From Taibaiella helva (GTDB taxonomy: Bacteria; Bacteroidota; Bacteroidia; Chitinophagales; Chitinophagaceae): a DNA stretch of 64,000 nucleotides. Positions 27,640 through 36,167 of the stretch are shown in pieces. Numbering within the stretch: the stretch's first letter is position 1; each line of letters begins with the position of its first letter. Below the pieces are notes generated by a model. That model did not search any database. It saw nothing but the letters and a program-made list of their open reading frames with translations, and was not told the DNA's origin. The translations under genes were made by a program, and so were the position numbers. The stretch is from positions 124,001-188,000 of the forward strand of contig NZ_QUZZ01000004.1 of NCBI RefSeq assembly GCF_003545695.1. Reading direction: 5' to 3'.

Positions 27640-27894
27640 ATGAAGAAGCAAAACCTGAAAAAACCCTTCTTCTCCAATTTCCTGGAGAATCAAATGGACA
27701 AAAAAACGGAAAACAATGTACAAGGTGGCGATGACTCGCCGATCCATACGATGAGCCTGGCCGATTCGCCCGAGACGAAAAAGTATCCCTCCGACTCTGA
27801 CGAAGACGGTTCTACAAAGCCCCTGTCGGACATGGCACAGACGCAAAAGTATCCGTCTGATGGTGACGATGATCCGATCTTTATCGATCTGTAA
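27640..27894 (+). CDS. Graspetide precursor peptide 4, two cores
   Basis: An 84-residue precursor with leader motif PFFSNFLENQ (residues 9-18), GG at 29-30, and two cores: TKKYPSDSDE (46-55) and TQKYPSDGDD (68-77). Its inter-core linker (STKPLSDMAQ) resembles the one in peptide 1 (TTKPAADIRH), so peptides 1 and 4 form one subtype and 2 and 3 another. A seven-residue hydrophobic follower (PIFIDL plus preceding Asp) trails the last core. It lies 125 bases before the first ligase gene. Confidence 0.92.
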   Translation: MKKQNLKKPFFSNFLENQMDKKTENNVQGGDDSPIHTMSLADSPETKKYPSDSDEDGSTKPLSDMAQTQKYPSDGDDDPIFIDL

Positions 27895-28019
27895 TTACCG
27901 ATCCTGATTTTATCCGGATGGAGCTGCCCGGGAACGGACAGCTCCATTTGTATCCGCGGCCGGTGCTGATGCTTCCCTGGCACCGCTCCCACCGGCTTTC
28001 CTTAAACCCCGGACATGCT

Positions 28020-29018
28020 ATGATCCTTTGCCTTTCCCATACCCAGGACTTCTATACGATCGACATCGTACAAAACGCGTTCCGGGAACTGGGCCACGAT
28101 GTATACCGGCTTAACACTGACGACTTCTCGCAGGAGCTGACCTTCAGCTATGCTTCGCAGCCCGACCGCTCACTCTCCTTTACCCTGCATACCCGCGACC
28201 GCAGCTTCAGCAGCAGCGACGTAAGCGGGGTCTGGTACCGCAAGCTATGGGGCGTAAAACCGCCACCAGAACTGGATCCACAGTTTCAATCCATTTTCTA
28301 CCAGGAGTACACTACCATGCGCGATCTCTTCTTCGACGCCTTGCGCCATGTGCCCTGGATGAATCCTATTGCGCAGGATCACTGGATCGGAGGCAACAAA
28401 GCCCTGCAGCTCGAGCTGGCCCGCAGGAACGGATTGGAGATACCCGAAAGCCTTTTCACCAACGACCCGGAACAGGTACGCCATTTCTTTTATGAGACCT
28501 GTAAAGGGCAAATGATCACCAAGCTGCACGGCACTTTATCGCGCAGCATGTCGGGTGATACCCCTTTCTTCCCAACAACACAGGTTGCAGAGCAAGACCT
28601 GGAGCAGCTGACAGGATTGCCCTACTGCCCTATGATCTTCCAGGAACTGGTTCCTAAAGCCTATGAACTAAGGATCGTTTATGTAGACGGCGAATTCTTT
28701 GCCGGCAAGATCGATGCCAGCAGCTCTGCCCGCGGCCGCACCGACTGGCGGATCGCCTCCGATATCCCATTGGTATGGCAAGCCTATACTTTGCCCGAAG
28801 ACATTGCCGGCGCGCTGGACCGCATGATGAAGGAAATGGGCCTGCTCTTCGGGGCCATCGATGTGATACGCCATACCGATGGCCGCTATATTTTCCTTGA
28901 GGTCAATCCACAGGGAGAATGGGGCATGCTGCAGCGCGACCTGGGCTACGCCATAGGGCAAACGATTGCTTCCAAACTATCGGCACGCATACCCACAACA
29001 CAGCCCTTAATGAACTAA
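28020..29018 (+). CDS. ATP-grasp graspetide ligase, MvdC/MdnB-like
   Basis: A 332-residue ATP-grasp ligase. Family features: VWYRK at 71-75, an ATP-binding Lys in ITKLH near 168, FQELVPKAYELRI at 207-219, TDWR at 241-244, and the metal-binding EVNPQGEWG at 294-302. In microviridin pathways two such enzymes act in turn, one closing the two esters and the other the amide. The GEWGML ending suits the MvdC/MdnB (amide-forming) type as I remember it; this sub-assignment is less sure than the family. The frame is open 102 bases upstream, but MILCLSHTQDFYTID aligns with the second ligase's start. Confidence 0.88.
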   Translation: MILCLSHTQDFYTIDIVQNAFRELGHDVYRLNTDDFSQELTFSYASQPDRSLSFTLHTRDRSFSSSDVSGVWYRKLWGVKPPPELDPQFQSIFYQEYTTMRDLFFDALRHVPWMNPIAQDHWIGGNKALQLELARRNGLEIPESLFTNDPEQVRHFFYETCKGQMITKLHGTLSRSMSGDTPFFPTTQVAEQDLEQLTGLPYCPMIFQELVPKAYELRIVYVDGEFFAGKIDASSSARGRTDWRIASDIPLVWQAYTLPEDIAGALDRMMKEMGLLFGAIDVIRHTDGRYIFLEVNPQGEWGMLQRDLGYAIGQTIASKLSARIPTTQPLMN

Positions 29019-29046
29019 ACATATTGCCAACGCAAAAAAAGACCTG

Positions 29047-30072
29047 ATGAAAAAAGTACTTATCATTACCCATACCCGCGACAATGAATGTATCGAGACC
29101 GTATCGGAAAACCTGCGCCGGATGGGCGCCGAGGTGATCCGCTTCAATGTGGACCTGTACCCGCTCGAATATGCCCTCAGTACCTGCTACCAGCAAGGGC
29201 AATGGCAAATCTTCCTCGACCGCGATGGCAAACGGGAAACTATTCATGATGTTGATGCGGTATGGTACCGCCGCAGCCACAACCTTGGCGACGGGCTCAA
29301 CAAAGTGCTGGAACCCGAATACCTGAGCAGCGTTCACGGCGAGGTACGGCAAACCCTTTTCGGTATGCTCGAAGGCCTGCATTGCTTCCAGATCGGCCGT
29401 TTCAGCCAGTATCGCCGCCTCGACAGCAAGGAGGAACAAATGAAGATCGCTTCGGGCCTGGGCCTTAATGTACCTGATACCTGCATTACCAACAGCCCGG
29501 AAGAAGCCCGCCGCTTTGTAAAAGAACATCTTGCCGGCGCTATCGTGAAGATGCAGAGCTCCTTTGCCATCTACCGTGAGGGTATAGAGCATGTCGTTTT
29601 TACCAACGTGATCACCGAAGACAACCTCGACACTGTCGACACCCTGCAGTACTGCCCCATGCAGTTCCAGGAAAAGATCGAAAAAGCGAGAGAGCTGCGC
29701 ATCACCATCGTAGGCGATGCCGTTTACTGCTTCTCCGTAGACTCGCAGAAGCTGGAGAATGCCAAAGTAGACTGGCGCAGGGAGGGCCTCGAGCTGCTGG
29801 AGCAATGGGATCCTTACGAGCTGCCCGAAGACATTAAAGACAAGCTGCTACGCCTGATGGACGTTTACCAGATCAATTACGGCGCAATAGATATTATCGT
29901 TAATCCCGAAGGGGAATACTATTTCCTGGAGATCAACTCGGCGGGCGAATACTTCTGGCTCGACCGGCTGATCCAGGGACAGATCTCGGAACAGATCGCG
30001 AAAGTATTGCTGGGAGTGGCGCCCAGGCGGTTTCAGCCCATCACGCTGGCCGAGCCTACCCTTACTGTATAG
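29047..30072 (+). CDS. ATP-grasp graspetide ligase, MvdD/MdnC-like
   Basis: A 341-residue homologue of the preceding gene, 28 bases downstream. It starts MKKVLIITHTRDNECIETV, with VWYRR at 72-76, Lys168 in IVKMQ, FQEKIEKARELRI at 207-219, VDWRR at 241-245 and EINSAGEYFWL at 295-305. The EYFWL ending resembles MvdD/MdnC, the ester-forming ligase that acts first on the core Thr and Ser. Expected action is leader-guided lactonisation of each core in the four precursors. No acetyltransferase or dedicated exporter gene follows; a terminator hairpin closes the cluster at 30088-30127. Confidence 0.9.
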   Translation: MKKVLIITHTRDNECIETVSENLRRMGAEVIRFNVDLYPLEYALSTCYQQGQWQIFLDRDGKRETIHDVDAVWYRRSHNLGDGLNKVLEPEYLSSVHGEVRQTLFGMLEGLHCFQIGRFSQYRRLDSKEEQMKIASGLGLNVPDTCITNSPEEARRFVKEHLAGAIVKMQSSFAIYREGIEHVVFTNVITEDNLDTVDTLQYCPMQFQEKIEKARELRITIVGDAVYCFSVDSQKLENAKVDWRREGLELLEQWDPYELPEDIKDKLLRLMDVYQINYGAIDIIVNPEGEYYFLEINSAGEYFWLDRLIQGQISEQIAKVLLGVAPRRFQPITLAEPTLTV

Positions 30073-30087
30073 CTATTATATTGCTAT

Positions 30088-30127
30088 AGCAAAGGCGTAC
30101 CCGTACCGGATACGCCTTTGCTTTTTT
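30088..30127 (+). terminator. Terminator of the graspetide cluster
   Basis: A 12-bp stem (AGCAAAGGCGTA/TACGCCTTTGCT) followed directly by six T residues, 15 bases after the second ligase stop codon. Confidence 0.8.
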
Positions 30128-30267
30128 GCAGAAGCGCCGAGGTGGCATTAATATGTTCAATTTTCTCGCGGCGGTTCTTTGCTCACAAAGCCGCAGAGGC
30201 ACTAAGTTACTGTAGTGTTTTATCTTCTCCAGCAATGCAGCGGCGTTGCGAGAAAATATCGGCATCC

Positions 30268-30960
30268 TTAAATCAGGTTGAAGGCCGAAGCGAAGCGGTT
30301 GATCTCGTAAGCGGTGGTGGCCTGCAGCTTCTTCCGCAGGTTTTTACGGTGCGTCTCTACGGTATGTACCGAGATTACCAGCTGGCCGGCGATTTCTGCA
30401 GCGGAGTAAGACATGGCCAGCAGCCGCAGCACTTCGCGCTCACGGTCGGTGAGGCTTTCAAACAGCTGCTGATGGGTGCGTACAAAATTGGTCTCATCGA
30501 GCAGCCTGCTCACCTTGGGCGTTACATGTTGCAGGGGATCGATAGGCAAAGCGGTTGTAATGGTGAGCAGGGGCTGCCCGGCTTCATCCTGCAGAAACAA
30601 GCGTGTGGTGCTGAAATACCAGCTCCAGGCATCACCCGGAAAGCGCCTTACCTGCTGGAAGAAAGAGACCTGCTCGTCAAAATTATTCCGTCCGATCATC
30701 GCCGCTACTTTGGGAATATAGTCGGCGGCATCTTCTTCATTGAAATAATAGGCATAATAGTCCATACCCATGGCCTTCAGCTTGCTGACTGTGGTACCCA
30801 GGCTATCCAGGCCAGGCTGCGACATATATTCCACGCAGAATCCGGGAATCGAATGGACAATGATCACACCAGGCAGCTGCGCGGCGATGCCGTGCAGCTG
30901 GGTTATTTTTTTATCTATGCGTAGCTGAAGACCGGGTGATATCTGCGGTGTCATGGTCAT
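30268..30960 (-). CDS. LuxR-family transcriptional regulator with PAS-like N-terminus
   Basis: About 230 residues. The C-terminal domain LTDREREVLRLLAMSYSAAEIAGQLVISVHTVETHRKNLRKKL is a clear LuxR/GerE helix-turn-helix. The N-terminal 150 residues (VIIVHSIPGFCVEYMSQPGLDSLGTTVSKLKAMG) look like a PAS-type sensory fold. A minus-strand TATATTTG at 30975-30982 sits 15 bases upstream of the ATG at 30960; a second ATG at 30954 is possible. It faces the graspetide cluster convergently and might regulate it, but there is no direct evidence. Confidence 0.82.
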   Translation of the reverse strand: MTMTPQISPGLQLRIDKKITQLHGIAAQLPGVIIVHSIPGFCVEYMSQPGLDSLGTTVSKLKAMGMDYYAYYFNEEDAADYIPKVAAMIGRNNFDEQVSFFQQVRRFPGDAWSWYFSTTRLFLQDEAGQPLLTITTALPIDPLQHVTPKVSRLLDETNFVRTHQQLFESLTDREREVLRLLAMSYSAAEIAGQLVISVHTVETHRKNLRKKLQATTAYEINRFASAFNLI

Positions 30961-30974
30961 GGTTAAGGATAACA

Positions 30975-30982
30975 CAAATATA
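30975..30982 (-). promoter_or_regulatory. Bacteroidota -7 element (TATATTTG)
   Basis: Minus-strand TATATTTG, 15 bases before the LuxR regulator start; supports the start at 30960 over the longer open frame to 31008. Confidence 0.45.
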
Positions 30983-31090
30983 CCTGTTAACGGGTATATA
31001 GCGCCCAAAAACTTCTGTCTACCTTTACCCCGTAAAGGCCCCTTAACCTTAGCTCATCTGCCGGCCTAAGCTGGCCGTTCAAAACAAAAA

Positions 31091-31115
31091 AGCGGAATGG
31101 ATTCTCCATTCCGCT
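31091..31115 (-). terminator. Terminator of the ABC-F gene
   Basis: An 11-bp stem (AGCGGAATGGA/TCCATTCCGCT) with a 3-base loop and A/T tracts on both sides, extending the pairing to about 20 bp. Located 35 bases beyond the ABC-F stop on the minus strand. Confidence 0.8.
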
Positions 31116-31149
31116 TTTTTGTTTTTTCCTGCATACAGGCACACCATGC

Positions 31150-33084
31150 CTAACCTTCCAGCTCCATGATCTTCTCAAAGAGGCTGTCATAGCGCTGCTG
31201 TACATCGCTGAGCGACGCCAGGCATACCTGGTACTGCTGTTCGATCTCTTTAAATTTTTTATTGTCGGCATAAACCTGGGGGTCGGCCATAGCCTGCTCC
31301 AGGCGAACTTTTATCGCTTCAGCTTCGCTTACCTGCTGCTCTACTTTCTGAAACTCCTTCTGATGCTTCTGCAGCTCCTTTTTGCGATCGTTCTGCTCCC
31401 GGGTATCTATGGGCTTCGCTTCCTTTTTCACTTCCTGCTTACGGGGCTCGGGCGCCTGTACAGCAGCCTGTTTCTGGCGTTCGGCCCGATCTTCCTTCCA
31501 GGTAGCCCATTCTTCATAGGTGCCGGGGAAAGCATTTACCTTGCCGTCTTCGATCTCCCAGTATTTATTAGCCGTACGGCTGACAAAGTAACGATCGTGC
31601 GAGATCAGCACATAAGTGCCTTCGTACTTGTTCAGGGCTTCGATCAGCAGCTCCACCGATTGCATATCCAGGTGGTTGGTCGGTTCGTCAAGCAGCAGGA
31701 AATTGGCCTTGCTGGCGATTACCTTGGCCAGGGCTACTCTCGCCTTCTCACCGCCGGACAATACCTTGATCTTTTTAAACACATCGTCGCCACTGAACAG
31801 AAAGCAACCCAGAAGCTGCCTTAGCTCCAGCTCTGTTTTTCCGCTGCCACAGTTCTTCATCTCTTCCAGTATCGTATGATCGAGGTGAAGTGACTCCAGC
31901 TGGTGCTGCGCATAAAAGCTCGCTTTTACATTGTGCCAGCCGCTCCGTTCGCCTTCGAACGGTTCGGTACCGGCGACGATGCGCATCAGGGTGGATTTAC
32001 CCTTACCATTGGCGCCTACCAGCGCGATCTTGTCGCCGCGATCGATCTCCGCATTGGTATTCTTCAGTATCTCAACCGTACCATAGCTCTTCGAGGCATG
32101 CTTCAGGTCGCAGATGATCTTACCCGGCTGCTTCTCCACATCAAAGCTGATGTTCATTCTCGGGGCATTATTCCCGGGCAGCTCGATCCGCTCTATCTTG
32201 TCCAGCTTTTTCATCAGGCTTTGCGCCTGCTTGGCCTTGCTGGCTTTCGCTTTGAAGCGTTCGATAAAACGCTCCTGCTGCTCAATAAATTTCTGCTGGT
32301 TCTCAAACTCCCTTTCCAGGAATTCCATGCGGGTGGCCTTTTCCACTTCGTAGAACGAATAGTTGCCGCTGTAGCTGATCAGGTCCTGCTGAAACAGCTC
32401 TACAATGCGGGTCACCATGCGGTCGAGGAAATAGCGGTCATGCGATACGATGATCACTGTACCGGGATAGCTTTGCAGGTAACGTTCCAACCATTCGATC
32501 GAAGGCAGATCCAGGTGGTTGGTCGGTTCATCCAGCATCAGGATATCGGGCTGCTGCAGCATCAGCTTTGCCAGCAGCACACGCATACGCCATCCGCCGC
32601 TGAACTCATTATAAGGGCGCTGCAGATCGGCCGTCGAAAAGCCCAGGCCTTCCAGCACCTCGGCTGTGCGGTGCTCCATCTCGTAGCCGCCGGCCATTTC
32701 AAAGTCGTGCAGCGCCTCGCTGTATTGCAGCAACAGCTCTTCATCGTCACCGTTGGTCTCAAGATCCTTCATGATGCTTTCCATCGTCTTCTCGATGGCC
32801 ACGGCCTTTTCAAAGGCCGTCATGCCTACCGAAAGGATGGAATCGGAGGAGGAAAAGCTCAGCAGGTCCTGGTTAAAGAAGCCTATAGAGGTATCGTTGG
32901 CTCGCTGTATATTGCCACTGTCGATCGAATATTCTCCCATGATCAGGCGCAGCAACGTAGATTTTCCCGCCCCGTTGGGACCGATAAGGCCTATACGTTC
33001 CCCCTCGCCGATCTGCCAGTTGGCCTCCGTGAGCATAGGCCTGGCGCCGAAAGAAAAGGAAACATTGTTTAACGCTAATAACAT
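31150..33084 (-). CDS. ABC-F family ATP-binding cassette protein
   Basis: A 644-residue soluble protein with two ATPase cassettes and no membrane helices: Walker A GPNGAGKST and GANGKGKST, signature segments FSGGWRMR and LSGGEKAR, and Walker B LMLDEPTNHLD and LLLDEPTNHLD. A charged linker (RMEFLEREFENQQKFIEQQERF) joins the halves and a Lys/Glu-rich coiled coil forms the C-terminal about 90 residues, as in the Uup type. ABC-F proteins act on ribosomes, rescuing stalled elongation or protecting from antibiotics. I cannot tell which subgroup with certainty. Confidence 0.92.
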   Translation of the reverse strand: MLLALNNVSFSFGARPMLTEANWQIGEGERIGLIGPNGAGKSTLLRLIMGEYSIDSGNIQRANDTSIGFFNQDLLSFSSSDSILSVGMTAFEKAVAIEKTMESIMKDLETNGDDEELLLQYSEALHDFEMAGGYEMEHRTAEVLEGLGFSTADLQRPYNEFSGGWRMRVLLAKLMLQQPDILMLDEPTNHLDLPSIEWLERYLQSYPGTVIIVSHDRYFLDRMVTRIVELFQQDLISYSGNYSFYEVEKATRMEFLEREFENQQKFIEQQERFIERFKAKASKAKQAQSLMKKLDKIERIELPGNNAPRMNISFDVEKQPGKIICDLKHASKSYGTVEILKNTNAEIDRGDKIALVGANGKGKSTLMRIVAGTEPFEGERSGWHNVKASFYAQHQLESLHLDHTILEEMKNCGSGKTELELRQLLGCFLFSGDDVFKKIKVLSGGEKARVALAKVIASKANFLLLDEPTNHLDMQSVELLIEALNKYEGTYVLISHDRYFVSRTANKYWEIEDGKVNAFPGTYEEWATWKEDRAERQKQAAVQAPEPRKQEVKKEAKPIDTREQNDRKKELQKHQKEFQKVEQQVSEAEAIKVRLEQAMADPQVYADNKKFKEIEQQYQVCLASLSDVQQRYDSLFEKIMELEG

Positions 33085-33381
33085 ATCATTTTCCGCCGTG
33101 AAGGCGGCCGGTTTACAATTTGAGGGAACAAAATTAATCTATTTTACGGGGATTCTTCCGCCCTTCGGATATAGGCGCCTCCATAGCTGTTCGTGCAGGT
33201 CCGGCGGCGCTCCTGCAAGAATATGCAGCGGATAACAGGTTTATGAAATAAATTGACAGGATCATGTATTAAAGCTTTTCCTTCCGGTATATAATTCCAT
33301 TTTTGTAGAACAGGTATCAGGAAAAGTTAACCGGCGCCCAGTATTCCTTTCCTACCATTTTCCATTTATAAAAAACCATTT

Positions 33382-34971
33382 ATGAAAACACTCATTACTA
33401 TCGGCCTGGCGGCAGCGTTTGCCTTGCCGGCATCGGCCCAGTACCAGCCGTCCACCGCTCCCGAAACCTTTTACGGTTCGCTTAACGGGTTGAAAAAAGT
33501 CTGGAACGTAGGCACCGACACCCGGGCCGAGTTTTCTAATCCTTACGGTTCGACCAGCGTATGGTTTGCCAACTTCCTGAATGTAACCGTGACCGACCAT
33601 CCCGGGTCCAGCACGCCCAGGTTTTACTGGCACGGATCTCATGCGGTAGGTACCTTCGGCAGCCTGACCTTGCCGGCGGACGCTTATGACCCCGATGTGG
33701 TGCTGATTGAGAACAATGTCGCCATCGCCGCGCTGATCGTTTATTACAGCGCCTCCGGCGGTGGCTACTGCATGACCTGGAGCCTGTTCAATACCGGTGG
33801 CACGCCCAATTTCGGTCCCCTGGCCGCTCCTGTGCTGGTCCATTCCTATACTTCTCCTAACGACACCCTCACCTGCATCAATATCGATGCCGACAATGAT
33901 GGCAATTATGCGATCGCCTACCAGGTCGGTAACCAGACTTACTGCAAAACAGGCGTACTGACGCCCGGCGCAACGCCTGTGGCTTCGGTACCCGGCAACA
34001 CAACGGTCCTTAACGACTGGATACAACCGGATGTAAGCCTGCAGCATTCCCTTTCGACACCGAATATGAAGGTAAAAATTGTAGGCCTCCGGCAGAATCG
34101 TGCAGGCTACAAAGTAGCCAACAGGATGCTTACCCCCACAACAGGTCCGACAATCACGTCCTCTTCTTACCCCGCTTTCAGCCTGAACAACCCGAGGATC
34201 GCTTCTCCCCTGGATGCGTCAACACGCTTTGCCGTTACCATGATGCAAAACAATCCCGGCACCTCGACTTACCAGATCCTGTTCGACGCCTACAACGGTA
34301 CAACACCAATCGCTTCAAGGGTTCTGAATACCGGCATGCCGGGCTTCCCGCCCTCCATCGCTTCGAACGTGAACCGCCTGCCGGCCCTCTCCTTTGTCAG
34401 CGATAAGATCGTCGTAGGCTGGCACACGGCCAACCTGCCCGGACCTCCTTCTGCCCAGAACAGCACTTTTGTAGGGCTTGACCTGCAGGATGGCAGCTTT
34501 GTACCGACTACGCCCAGCCAATACCTGGACATCTGCGACACGCCCGACTTCAACGCGCCTTCCGCTATAGCCATCTCAGGACGTTATACCATATGGGGAA
34601 AGAGCGCGGCCTTCGAGCATTACAATGTGGGCAAGCAATCCGTTGCAGAGCAGGTGTGGACCATACAGAACCTCGGCATGGTCCATTGGCGGCCCGGTCA
34701 GCCCGAGCAGCAAGGCATAGCGGAAACCATCGCCGGGTTTACCCTGTCACCCAATCCTGCTACGGATTTCCTGACCCTGAACGCCCCCCGCTCCGATGCG
34801 CAATACCGCTATTTTGTTTTCGACCTGTACGGCAAAAAAGTATCGGAAGGTAGCATCGCCAATGGCAAAGCCCTGATCAACGTACAAAGCCTGGCCAACG
34901 GCACTTATTTTGTCCGGATCGCCGGCGGCGACACGCAGGCAATGAACAATATGAAGTTCGTCAAACACTAG
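33382..34971 (+). CDS. Secreted protein with type IX secretion sorting tail
   Basis: A 529-residue exported protein: signal peptide MKTLITIGLAAAFALPASAQ, then a beta-rich body with repeated short segments such as GNYAIAYQVGNQTYCKTGVL and KMKVKIVGLRQNRAGYKVA, which could form a propeller-like fold. The C-terminus FTLSPNPATDFLTLNAP, VFDLYGKKVSEG and LANGTYFVRI is a type-A sorting domain for the type IX system. No catalytic motif was recognised. It has no neighbour that suggests a role. Confidence 0.8.
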   Translation: MKTLITIGLAAAFALPASAQYQPSTAPETFYGSLNGLKKVWNVGTDTRAEFSNPYGSTSVWFANFLNVTVTDHPGSSTPRFYWHGSHAVGTFGSLTLPADAYDPDVVLIENNVAIAALIVYYSASGGGYCMTWSLFNTGGTPNFGPLAAPVLVHSYTSPNDTLTCINIDADNDGNYAIAYQVGNQTYCKTGVLTPGATPVASVPGNTTVLNDWIQPDVSLQHSLSTPNMKVKIVGLRQNRAGYKVANRMLTPTTGPTITSSSYPAFSLNNPRIASPLDASTRFAVTMMQNNPGTSTYQILFDAYNGTTPIASRVLNTGMPGFPPSIASNVNRLPALSFVSDKIVVGWHTANLPGPPSAQNSTFVGLDLQDGSFVPTTPSQYLDICDTPDFNAPSAIAISGRYTIWGKSAAFEHYNVGKQSVAEQVWTIQNLGMVHWRPGQPEQQGIAETIAGFTLSPNPATDFLTLNAPRSDAQYRYFVFDLYGKKVSEGSIANGKALINVQSLANGTYFVRIAGGDTQAMNNMKFVKH

Positions 34972-35156
34972 TCCGGACGCTGTCTGATACTTGTGTATCG
35001 ATTGCACAGAAGGGTTGCCCATGCGGCAGCCCTTCTCCTGTTTGCGAGGGACACCTTACCGACGCAAGCCGATCCGGGATGCCCGCTTTTGTACGGTATG
35101 CCGGCGAATAAAAATCCGGCAGCAGCATTCAGACAGGGAAGCACTTAATTTGCGCT

Positions 35157-35924
35157 ATGCATCCGATCCTCCTACAGATCACGGTTTTTGGCTGGACAGC
35201 CCTGGGCGTACTGCTCGTGTCCATCATCATCACTGCAGGCATCCTCCGCCGCGGCGGCCGCAAGCCCGGCTGCATGGGTATAGGCTATGTGGGCCTTGTG
35301 GTATTTGTTGTGCTCAGCCTTACCACGGGCCTCACCGGCATGCTGGGTGGCTTTGTATACAATGCTTTTACCTTGCCCCGCTACGAGGCCCGGGTGGTCG
35401 ATCATGAGTCCTATGTCAGTGAAAGCCGCGATAAAGACTACACCCGTCGTACAACCATGTACCGGCCGATCGTCGTCTTCCGGGATGGGAATGGCCAGGA
35501 GCATCAGCTGAAATCGGACGTATCCTCTTCCAGTCCCGAGACCATAGGCGCAGTGCTGACCGTAGGCTATAAACCCGGTATGAACCGCGTTGAGGCATTT
35601 TCCACAAGCAAATATATCCTTGTCGGTGGCGGCTTTGTGATGCTCCTGATCCTCGCTTATTTTTCGGTAGCCGGTATCGCCTATGCCAGCGGCGCCCGCA
35701 TGCAGGGCCTGAGCCGGTTAGGCATCAATATTTTACTTTTCGTCATCATTCCCCTGGCCATGCTGGGCTTTATTGCCGGCCTGGGTTATGCCGTTATTGC
35801 CTATTTCAGGGGCGACAAGCCGGATATGCCGATGTGGGCGCTGGCCATCTGCATCTTTTTCCTGCTGGTGCTGCTACCTTCCTTCTATGGTTATGTGCGG
35901 ATGCTTGCAGGGAAGCAAGCGTAA
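35157..35924 (+). CDS. DUF3592-like membrane protein
   Basis: A 255-residue protein with two N-terminal membrane helices (about 8-28 and 43-68), a soluble beta-rich segment (ARVVDHESYV, PIVVFRDGNGQEHQLKSD, GAVLTVGYKPGMNRVEAFS) typical of DUF3592 proteins, and three further helices (about 160-180, 190-220 and 228-248). The function of the family is unknown. It stands alone between the secreted protein and lpdA. Confidence 0.7.
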   Translation: MHPILLQITVFGWTALGVLLVSIIITAGILRRGGRKPGCMGIGYVGLVVFVVLSLTTGLTGMLGGFVYNAFTLPRYEARVVDHESYVSESRDKDYTRRTTMYRPIVVFRDGNGQEHQLKSDVSSSSPETIGAVLTVGYKPGMNRVEAFSTSKYILVGGGFVMLLILAYFSVAGIAYASGARMQGLSRLGINILLFVIIPLAMLGFIAGLGYAVIAYFRGDKPDMPMWALAICIFFLLVLLPSFYGYVRMLAGKQA

Positions 35925-36118
35925 AATTCAGGCAGCGCCACAACCCTGCTCTGCTCATTATAAAAACGACCATGGTTTTACAGATCCAGACCTCCCTGAC
36001 ATTTATCAATAAAGCTGTACTGTAAAGGTTGCCGGGCCAGCCTCATCCTGACATTTATCAAAACATTATGCCCCGGTAATGCCGCAGCTTCTACCCTGTA
36101 TTTTTACATTTTATTACC

Positions 36119-36126
36119 TACATTTG
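36119..36126 (+). promoter_or_regulatory. Bacteroidota -7 element (TACATTTG) for lpdA
   Basis: TACATTTG matches TAnnTTTG, 41 bases before the lpdA start codon. Confidence 0.55.
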
Positions 36127-36167
36127 CCCTGTTTTATAAATTGTAGAAAACAAATCAATTTCTTCTT

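Noticed and set aside
27013-27846. Small hydrophobic minus-strand frames opposite the graspetide precursors
   Set aside because: They look like membrane peptides only because the complement of repeated acidic and Lys codons reads as hydrophobic residues; no start context or conservation signs.
26777-27894. The repeated KYPSD units read as a tandem DNA repeat or CRISPR-like array
   Set aside because: The repetition lies within four separate reading frames with leaders and starts and varies by codon; it encodes peptide cores and has no equal spacers.
31903-33072. 389-codon plus-strand open frame inside the ABC-F gene
   Set aside because: Antisense of a clear two-cassette ATPase with no motif of its own.
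31150-33084. ABC-F gene as the missing graspetide exporter
   Set aside because: It has two ATPase cassettes but no membrane segments, and it is on the other strand behind its own terminator.
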